Part shown: piece by piece, positions 31,899-37,381 of the stretch | Layout: each line of letters begins with the position of its first letter | How positions within the stretch are numbered: the stretch's first letter is position 1 | NCBI GenBank assembly: GCA_945861305.1 | Contig: CAMATW010000028.1 | Coordinates: 1-37,381 of the forward strand | DNA length: 37,381 nt | Source of the DNA: Bordetella parapertussis | GTDB lineage: Bacteria > Pseudomonadota > Gammaproteobacteria > Burkholderiales > Burkholderiaceae_C | Reading direction: 5' to 3' | Notes under the pieces: generated by a model | Database searches by the model: none | What the model saw: the letters and a program-made list of their open reading frames with translations, nothing else | What the model was told of the DNA's origin: nothing | Position numbers and translations under genes: made by a program

Positions 31899-32578
31899 TG
31901 TGGCAAGTAGAACTACACAGTCGCTTTGGACATCAACAATCTGCTTTCGAGCTTGATATTGCTTTTACCAGCAATTCACAGCGACTGGTGCTGTTTGGGC
32001 CATCGGGTGCAGGCAAGACACAAACATTGATGATGATGGCGGGTTTGAATACACCACAGCACGGCAGGGTGGTCTTTAATGACAAGATCTTGTTCGATAG
32101 TCAAAGCGGTGTTCATCTGCCTGCGAAAGTGCGTGGCTTGGGCTATGTCTTTCAAGATTACGCCTTGTTTCCTCACCTGACAGTGCGTCAAAACATTGGT
32201 TTTGCCCTTCATGAGGGCTGGCTTAACCCGCCTCCTTCGCACAAAGATCCGTCGGTAAACCATTGGATAGAGGTTTTCCAACTTGAAGCAGTCGCGAATC
32301 TGTACCCCGAACAGATCTCAGGTGGGCAGCGTCAACGTACCGCTTTAGCCCGTGCGTTGGTATCACAACCTGAGGCGTTGTTGTTAGATGAACCTTTTGC
32401 CGCCATGGACCGACCCTTGCGGCTGCGGCTACGCAGTGAGTTGTTGCAACTGCAAGCAGAGCTGTCCTTGCCCATGGTACTTATCACCCACGATGAGGAA
32501 GATATGCAAGCCTTTGCCCAAGAGGTGATTCAAGTGGACAACGGCAAGGTAGTTAGCGACTCCAGCCCATCCGACTGA
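31895..32578 (+). CDS. modC: Molybdate ABC transporter ATPase ModC, short form
   Basis: 227 residues. Walker A GPSGAGKT is near residue 31, the Q-loop lies in YVFQDYALFPHLTVRQNI, the ABC signature is SGGQRQRTALARAL, Walker B is ALLLDEPFAAMD, and the switch histidine is in LITHDEED. Typical ModC has ~350 residues with a C-terminal molybdate-binding (Mop/TOBE) domain; here the protein stops after the nucleotide-binding domain, so feedback by bound molybdate is probably lost. It is coupled to modB by a 4-base overlap. The last 26 bases overlap the convergent cytochrome b561 gene. Confidence 0.85.
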   Translation: MMWQVELHSRFGHQQSAFELDIAFTSNSQRLVLFGPSGAGKTQTLMMMAGLNTPQHGRVVFNDKILFDSQSGVHLPAKVRGLGYVFQDYALFPHLTVRQNIGFALHEGWLNPPPSHKDPSVNHWIEVFQLEAVANLYPEQISGGQRQRTALARALVSQPEALLLDEPFAAMDRPLRLRLRSELLQLQAELSLPMVLITHDEEDMQAFAQEVIQVDNGKVVSDSSPSD

Positions 32579-33131
32579 GCAAGCCATCGCGTTTGACCCA
32601 TTGGTGCCATACAGCAGCCGATATATGCAAGATGATGATGATCATCATGACAAAAGCCGTGACTTCATGGATCGTACTGAAGAACTCTTTGCCCTCAGGG
32701 GAGGGCTCCCACAGTTTGGGCAAAGGCAAGCCAAAGAACTTGACCGGGTAGGCTGAAAAGCTAGAACCCATGAAACCCGACAGCGGCAATACCACCATGC
32801 AAACATACAAAAAGCGATGAACCCATTGGCTCAACTTGTTTTGAAACGCAGTGTTGCCAATGGGGGATGCGGGTACCGAATGGGTGACACGCCAGCCCAA
32901 GCGCCACAAAATCAAGAAGCCTAAGGAAATGCCAATCGACTTATGCAGGTTGAACCATTCGGCACGAACGCCGGGCGGGTCTTTGGGAATGTCTTCCATC
33001 CACATGCCCAAACCCAGTTGGTAAAGAAGCCCCATGGCCAAAACCCAATGCAGCACCACCAACATGCGGTCATATTTCAAAGGTATCGTTGTGTCACCGG
33101 CAGCATCTGTCGCGGAATGGTCAGAACTCAT
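32553..33131 (-). CDS. Cytochrome b561-type membrane protein
   Basis: 192 residues with four membrane helices. Histidines that could bind two b haems are H28 (VLHWV), H63 (NLHKS), H105, H155 and H169 in the helices. The N-terminal ~17 residues are polar. Bacterial b561 proteins pass electrons between the quinone pool and periplasmic partners, or serve as cytochrome subunits of dehydrogenases. It is 37 bases downstream of the YVTN propeller gene on the same strand and likely shares the receptor transcript. Its 3' end overlaps modC by 26 bases on the opposite strand. Confidence 0.85.
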   Translation of the reverse strand: MSSDHSATDAAGDTTIPLKYDRMLVVLHWVLAMGLLYQLGLGMWMEDIPKDPPGVRAEWFNLHKSIGISLGFLILWRLGWRVTHSVPASPIGNTAFQNKLSQWVHRFLYVCMVVLPLSGFMGSSFSAYPVKFFGLPLPKLWEPSPEGKEFFSTIHEVTAFVMMIIIILHISAAVWHQWVKRDGLLSRMGWSR

Positions 33132-33168
33132 GAAAGCTTTCGGTTAATGGACAAAGACAAAGCGACGA

Positions 33169-34113
33169 CTAGTTAGCAACCACGCCCCATGGCAGTTTAC
33201 CTGTAGGTATCTCTTTGACCATTTTGCGACTGGCAACATCCACCACGCTGACAGTACCGCTGCGGCCTGACGCAATGTAAAGTTTTTGACCATCAGGTGA
33301 AAAACTCATGTTCCAAGGACGCTGACCGATGGCGATGTTCTCCACAACTTTGAATGTTGCGGTATCAACCATGGACACATTCGCGTCCCCTCCATTGGTA
33401 GCAAACACATAAGCACCATCAGGAGACACAACGACGCCCGCTGTGCGTTTACCTACTGACTGCTTACCCACCACTTTTCGCTCGACCATATCTATGGCAA
33501 CGAGCAAACTGGCAGCCTCTACAGCGACATACGCTTTTTTACCATCAGGACTAAAGGCAATACCGCGAGGACGCTCGCCTACTTTGATGGAGCCTACTTG
33601 CTTGCGTTTTTCAATGTCCAGCACATCCACTTGATCGGCCTCTTCCGCAGAAACCAGCATGAGCTTGCCATCAGGGCTGAAAACACCATGTTCGGGGTTT
33701 TTGCCATGAACGGGGATTTCGAACTCAACTTTCAGTCGCTGTGTATGTATGAAGCTGATGCTGTTGGCGCCCTCATTTGCAATGCCCAGCCAATCGCCAT
33801 TGGGTGAGCAATACACCGCTTCAGGAGATTCACCAAGTTGCACACGTTGTTCGATCACGGCCTTTACAGGGTCAATCACCCACAGCTGTGCTTTGGTCTG
33901 TTCTGTGACATAGAGTTTTTTGCTGCCCTTGCACACGGCGAGGCCACGCGGTTTGCCGCCTGTATCAATGGTGGAGGCCACGGTATCTGTGGCGATATCA
34001 ATGACAGAGATGGTACCTGCGCCCTCGTTGGTGGCGTAGGCGCGGGATTGGGCGAAGGAATTAAGACCCAACAAACACAGACATAGCAGCATAAAGTATT
34101 TCGAGCTTCTCAT
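33169..34113 (-). CDS. Secreted YVTN-repeat beta-propeller protein
   Basis: 314 residues with a signal peptide (YFMLLCLCLLGLNSFAQS). About seven propeller blades follow, with repeated IDxATDTV, SPDGKxxYVA and VGxRPRG elements. It resembles the YVTN proteins called PQQ-dependent catabolism-associated beta-propellers, and more distantly E. coli YncE. The role is uncertain: binding or scaffolding in the periplasm rather than catalysis. The ATG at 34113 has AGGAAG eight bases upstream and leads straight into the signal; a TTG six bases earlier is an alternative. It follows the TonB-dependent receptor by 71 bases. Confidence 0.82.
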   Translation of the reverse strand: MRSSKYFMLLCLCLLGLNSFAQSRAYATNEGAGTISVIDIATDTVASTIDTGGKPRGLAVCKGSKKLYVTEQTKAQLWVIDPVKAVIEQRVQLGESPEAVYCSPNGDWLGIANEGANSISFIHTQRLKVEFEIPVHGKNPEHGVFSPDGKLMLVSAEEADQVDVLDIEKRKQVGSIKVGERPRGIAFSPDGKKAYVAVEAASLLVAIDMVERKVVGKQSVGKRTAGVVVSPDGAYVFATNGGDANVSMVDTATFKVVENIAIGQRPWNMSFSPDGQKLYIASGRSGTVSVVDVASRKMVKEIPTGKLPWGVVAN

Positions 34114-34184
34114 ATCCAAGACTTCCTTTGGAGGAGGTTAAGAAAAGAAAGATCTTATATCGCTTGAAACACTGCTATGCATCT

Positions 34185-36299
34185 TTAAAACTTATAAACC
34201 ACCTTAGCGCCAACAATCCATGACTGACCAGCTGCCGGTTCAAAAAATCGGGAATTTGCATCATTGACTTTGACTGAGCCAATGTACTGGACATCGGTCA
34301 AATTGTTGACCGTTACATACTCGGTGAATTGAAATGCATCTTTCTTCTGGGTAAGACTGGCGCGCAAGTTATAGGTTGTAAAAGACGGTGCCGAGTCGGA
34401 ATTTAGATCGTCAACTTGAACATTGCTGCTGTATGTTGCATTCACTGCAGTTTGAAATCCCCAGGGCTCGTATTTCCAAGCTAGCTCTGCAAAGGTTTGC
34501 TGACGATAAGTACCAGGAATGACGTTACCAGTTTTTACCGTTTTCCCAGCTGGCGTGGTGAATGGTGACTCAAATGTCGCATTTAAAACCGTGTGTGCAA
34601 CAACTGCTGACAAGCCATAGGGTAAGGACGACTGTGCAGACAATTCGATACCTTCACGCTTTGTAGCGCCAGCATTTTTAAAGCTCCCGGTGCTTCCTTG
34701 GAGCTTTTCAGTCACAATTTCATTGTTGGTGTTCACTCTGAAAAATGCAGCATTGATAACAGCAGCATCATGAGGAAACCATTTGGTACCCACTTCAAAG
34801 TTGGAACTTTTGCTAGGCAAAAAATACTTTCTTGGACCCAATGCCGCATTTGTGGGGTCTACATAGGTAATTTCAGTCAGTGTTGGTGTTTCAAAGCCGC
34901 GGCCGGCATTACCGTAAATGTTCAGAGTTGGTAACAACTTGTGTACCAATCCCACCACTGGTGTGGTCTTAGCAAAAATTAAATCGGTGTTACCAGTCAC
35001 AGGTCCGTCCGGATTGTCTTCAATCTTGAGTTTCAAATTTGTACGCCGCAAACCCGCATGAAGATCCCACTGGTCGGCAAATGACCACATGCCTTGTATG
35101 TATTGGTCAAAGTTATTGGCGCTTTGTTTTTCGTCCCTGGTCCAGGTGGCGCTTGTACCTGTGATGACTCCGCCAGTTGCTGGTTGATCACGTCGTTTGT
35201 CTTCCATTTGCCCATATGCCAAACCGTATGTCACGTTATACGGCTTGGTCAACAACATACCTTTGTTGGCATATTTCAATTCAGTGCCTGAATAACTTCT
35301 GTCAATGCTACTTAGACGACCCACAGCATTAGTGCCGTTTGTTGAAAGGTATTGGGCGTTTGTTCTTGTCCCCGCATAGGCAATCGCATTAAAGAGATTA
35401 GAGCCATCAATTTTGTGTTCTAAATTGAATCCAATTTGGGTATTGCTGCGTGCAACTCGGGTATTGGCCTGGGTTGGCAGAAAACTTGTGGCAACTTCCC
35501 TTGGCGAAGTGAAGGCCGAAGGCTCACGGCTGCTGGTTGACGTGCGAACAGAGCCTCCAGGGTCATTGGCGTTTTGATCAAACCAGTTCATTAATGTCGT
35601 CAGGTTTGTATCTTCTGAGAATTTCACACCTAGCTTAGCGGTTGCTTGTTTTTTATCAGAGGCGCTTTGTTTTCTATAGCCATCAGACGCAAAGTCAGAA
35701 ACATTAACTTGGTAGTCAATGCCTTTTTGATTTCCAGCAGCCTCCAAAGACTGTCGCCTTGTTCCGTCAGTTCCACCGAGCACATCAACAGACATTGAGG
35801 GCTGAGTGCCTGGCTTACCGGTCAACATCTGAATGACACCACCAGAGGAGTTGCCGTACATTGCAGAAAAAGGTCCTCGCATGACTTCGATTGAATCAAC
35901 TATCCCAAGATCAACGCTACCAGGATTGCCAATACCATCAGGCAAAGATAGTGGTATGCCATCAACATAAATACGAATACCGCGAACACCAAAGGATGAA
36001 CGGGCACCAAAACCTCGGGATGAAATTTGAGGGTCTTGAGCCATTTGGTTTCGATTTTGAGCAGTAAGACCTGGAACTCTTGCCAAACTTTCGGACAAAG
36101 TCATTCTCAATTGACCATCTTGAATGTCTTGTTTACCTACTTTGTCGATTGACATGGGCAAATCAAAAGCGTCCTGCTCAAGTTTTGTGGCAGTTACAAC
36201 AATGCTTGAAAGTGCTTTAGTTTCTTCAGCTAATGTTTGCTGAGAAGTCAAGGTAAGGATGCCCAAGGCGATAGCAGAATAGCGAGGAAAAGGTTTCAT
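34185..36299 (-). CDS. TonB-dependent outer-membrane receptor, YncD/PqqU-like
   Basis: 704 residues. A signal peptide ending near QQTLA is followed by a TonB box-like SSIVVTATK, a plug domain with VPGLTAQNRNQMAQDPQISS, RGFGARSSFGVRGIRIYVDG and VMRGPFSAMYGNSSGG, and a 22-strand barrel ending in the usual terminal phenylalanine (VVYKF). The plug, the NAGRGFETPTLTEITY block and the end YIGSVKVNDANSRFFEPAAG closely resemble E. coli YncD, which has been reported as the PQQ transporter PqqU. Uptake of PQQ is therefore the best guess. The ATG at 36299 gives the proper signal peptide; a GTG at 36386 with AAAGG upstream is also in frame. Confidence 0.85.
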   Translation of the reverse strand: MKPFPRYSAIALGILTLTSQQTLAEETKALSSIVVTATKLEQDAFDLPMSIDKVGKQDIQDGQLRMTLSESLARVPGLTAQNRNQMAQDPQISSRGFGARSSFGVRGIRIYVDGIPLSLPDGIGNPGSVDLGIVDSIEVMRGPFSAMYGNSSGGVIQMLTGKPGTQPSMSVDVLGGTDGTRRQSLEAAGNQKGIDYQVNVSDFASDGYRKQSASDKKQATAKLGVKFSEDTNLTTLMNWFDQNANDPGGSVRTSTSSREPSAFTSPREVATSFLPTQANTRVARSNTQIGFNLEHKIDGSNLFNAIAYAGTRTNAQYLSTNGTNAVGRLSSIDRSYSGTELKYANKGMLLTKPYNVTYGLAYGQMEDKRRDQPATGGVITGTSATWTRDEKQSANNFDQYIQGMWSFADQWDLHAGLRRTNLKLKIEDNPDGPVTGNTDLIFAKTTPVVGLVHKLLPTLNIYGNAGRGFETPTLTEITYVDPTNAALGPRKYFLPSKSSNFEVGTKWFPHDAAVINAAFFRVNTNNEIVTEKLQGSTGSFKNAGATKREGIELSAQSSLPYGLSAVVAHTVLNATFESPFTTPAGKTVKTGNVIPGTYRQQTFAELAWKYEPWGFQTAVNATYSSNVQVDDLNSDSAPSFTTYNLRASLTQKKDAFQFTEYVTVNNLTDVQYIGSVKVNDANSRFFEPAAGQSWIVGAKVVYKF

Positions 36300-36451
36300 T
36301 ATTTTGAAGTATGAAAGTGAGAAAAAAATGCCTATATGTAGGCATCCATGGTGGAGAGCGAGTTTAGTGAGCTTGTTTCTTTTCACCTAATCGACCTTTA
36401 AATTCCCCCCTAACTCCCACCTAGATATTTTCTGTAGTCGCCTCAGTTATC
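36300..36451. other. Divergent regulatory region, receptor gene and motor-like gene
   Basis: About 150 bases between two divergent starts. It holds the hairpin/T-tract described separately and an alternative GTG start with AAAGG for the receptor. I see no convincing -35/-10 pair, no Fur-box-like sequence and no room for a cobalamin riboswitch. Confidence 0.4.
36322..36345 (-). terminator. Attenuator-like hairpin and T-tract in the leader of the receptor gene
   Basis: On the minus strand, perfect 7-base arms ATGCCTA and TAGGCAT (36345-36339 and 36334-36328) around a 4-base loop are followed directly by a run of seven Ts. That is intrinsic-terminator layout, yet it lies 22-46 bases upstream of the receptor ATG with no minus-strand gene before it. 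It is thus placed like a leader attenuator. The stem is only 3/7 G-C, so it would be weak. Confidence 0.5.
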
Positions 36452-37162
36452 ATGCGCCCTCTTCTATCGAGGCACTTTCAATTGAAGTCTTTTTTCCAGA
36501 GCCTGAAAAATAAAAACCCACACTGGGAAGTTGAGCCATTGTGGTTTGAGTGGTTGGTATTGGTGGGTTTATTTGTGTTCGCCACTTGGTTGCTTGGCAT
36601 TCAAGGTGTATGGCATTTACTTCTAAGCTCTGACCCCACAGGTATCACGCTTGTCATCATCATCGTGTTTGCTGTGTCTACCCTGTGGTGCGGGGTACGC
36701 TCTAAAGAGCTCACGCGTCAAAGAGATTTGCTGTCCTTGGCCAGCGCTTCGGGTGTGGAGTTCATGGTGCAAGCTGAGGGCTGGGCGGGTGAATATTGGA
36801 ATGCATTGGCATTAAACCCCCAAGACAGCGGCGCACCACTCGACTTGTTGATGGAGCACACCCATGGCTCGCATTCCACCGCATGGTGGGTGAATGGCGT
36901 TCAACTCAAGCTAGGGTTGCTGGGCAAAGTGATTGGATTTTCAGTGCTGGCCATGCAAATCGGTCAAATCCAAAGTTTTGATCCCTCACAAGCCCAAGAC
37001 CTTCTTCGCAACCTCACATCAGGTTTGGGCGTTGCACTGCTCACCACCATGGTGGGCTTGGTCGGCAATATCTTGCTTGGCCTGCAACTTACCCGCATGG
37101 ACCGCTTTGCCGATGATTTGGTGGCGCAAGCTCAGCGCCACGGCATGCGAATCGCTCGCTGA
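36452..37162 (+). CDS. MotA/TolQ/ExbB-like proton-channel protein
   Basis: 236 residues. Two N-terminal membrane helices (about 30-50 and 65-85), a cytoplasmic loop of ~60 residues, and two further helices (~150-170 and ~190-218). The last contains SGLGVALLTTMVGLVGNILL, close to the conserved GL-x-x-AL-x-TT-x-GL stretch of MotA, TolQ and ExbB, where the threonines line the ion path. Such proteins form a pentameric stator driving a MotB/ExbD/TolR-like partner. The next gene, 13 bases downstream, encodes a plausible partner. It is not a standard ExbB: the N-terminus is longer and no tonB or exbD is near. Confidence 0.7.
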   Translation: MRPLLSRHFQLKSFFQSLKNKNPHWEVEPLWFEWLVLVGLFVFATWLLGIQGVWHLLLSSDPTGITLVIIIVFAVSTLWCGVRSKELTRQRDLLSLASASGVEFMVQAEGWAGEYWNALALNPQDSGAPLDLLMEHTHGSHSTAWWVNGVQLKLGLLGKVIGFSVLAMQIGQIQSFDPSQAQDLLRNLTSGLGVALLTTMVGLVGNILLGLQLTRMDRFADDLVAQAQRHGMRIAR

Positions 37163-37175
37163 TCACAGCTGTCAT

Positions 37176-37381
37176 ATGCGCAAGCTCAGACACTCTCGCG
37201 AACCTGAGGTCGATCCTTTTTACGACATGTTGTTCAACATGCTCATCGCCTTTGTGTTTTGCTTCATCATTGCGTTGTTGGCCATGAACCCTAAGGCGCT
37301 GAAGTCAGGCGACATTCCTGCCAAAGCCGAATTCATCATCACGCTGTCATGGCCTGACTTGAACCCCAATGATTTGGATTT
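37176..37381 (+). CDS. MotB/ExbD-like partner protein, N-terminal part only
   Basis: The first 68 residues of a gene that runs off the window end. A charged N-terminus leads to DPFYDMLFNMLIAFVFCFII, a single membrane helix with an aspartate at its start (D17 region), as in ExbD/TolR/MotB where this residue binds the proton. After the helix comes KAEFIITLSWPDLNPNDLD, the start of a periplasmic domain. The W-P-x-x-x-P-x-D-x-D stretch suggests a beta domain, not the OmpA-like domain of MotB. It lies 13 bases after the channel protein and is surely its partner. Confidence 0.65.
   Translation, partial: MRKLRHSREPEVDPFYDMLFNMLIAFVFCFIIALLAMNPKALKSGDIPAKAEFIITLSWPDLNPNDLD

Noticed and set aside
36300..36386. 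29-residue N-terminal extension of the PqqU-like receptor from GTG 36386
   Set aside because: The proper signal peptide begins at ATG 36299. The GTG has a decent ribosome site, so it is kept only as a possible leader in the attenuator finding.
36300..36451. Cobalamin riboswitch ahead of the TonB-dependent receptor
   Set aside because: The region is too short and shows no B12-box-like sequence; only a simple hairpin with a T-tract is present.

Overview
The window looks like chromosomal DNA of a mid-GC freshwater-type betaproteobacterium, most likely Comamonadaceae (Limnohabitans or Rhodoferax-like). This is inferred from gene content (SoxXYZA, an IorAB-type molybdenum hydroxylase, HAE1-type RND efflux, a YncD/PqqU-like receptor) and dense gene packing with ATGA overlaps; no rRNA or marker gene fixes the taxon. 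I see no tRNA, rRNA, CRISPR array, insertion sequence or phage gene.

Layout. 1-3202: the 3' end of a flotillin-like gene, then an SRPBCC protein, a second SRPBCC domain fused to a quinone-oxidoreductase, and a peroxiredoxin. 3265-7627: an RND efflux permease and its adaptor, followed by the wreck of a VOC/glyoxalase gene and an AT-rich spacer carrying a good sigma70-like promoter. 8019-9382: a YkgJ-type Cys-cluster protein coupled to a GNAT-like protein, facing a minus-strand run (12182-9392) of nucleotide-sugar epimerase, secreted serine hydrolase and SET-domain protein. 12230-18825: a tight plus-strand cassette of PAP2 phosphatase, flippase-like membrane protein, polyprenyl-phosphate glycosyltransferase, two ArnT/PMT-type glycosyltransferases and a second PAP2 phosphatase. 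With the divergent UDP-glucuronate 4-epimerase-like gene this resembles the machinery that puts galacturonic acid on lipid A or LPS core. 18884-21477: a TerC membrane protein, a pentapeptide-repeat protein and three small secreted proteins of unknown function.

21492-27951 is the most interesting part. A ferritin-like metal-dependent hydrolase, an HSL-type alpha/beta hydrolase, a [2Fe-2S] subunit, a Tat-exported molybdopterin subunit, and SoxX, SoxY, SoxZ and SoxA follow one another with overlaps of 1-4 bases or gaps of at most 19 bases. SoxB and SoxCD are absent from the window, and SoxY ends in an unusual cysteine tail. After a minus-strand aroE comes a second sulfur/molybdenum unit (28887-32578): a thiol dioxygenase fused to four rhodanese domains, then ModB and a short ModC. 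The sequence therefore suggests a linked sulfur/molybdenum module in which SoxYZ may carry a substrate other than, or in addition to, thiosulfate.

32553-36299 (minus) is a PQQ-flavoured operon: a YncD/PqqU-like TonB-dependent receptor, a YVTN beta-propeller protein and a cytochrome b561, preceded by an attenuator-like hairpin plus T-tract. The window ends with a MotA/TolQ/ExbB-like protein and the start of a MotB/ExbD-like partner.

Many start codons were moved downstream of the longest possible reading frame on the evidence of ribosome sites, signal peptides or overlap with the upstream stop. All family assignments are from reading the protein sequences; no database search was run.
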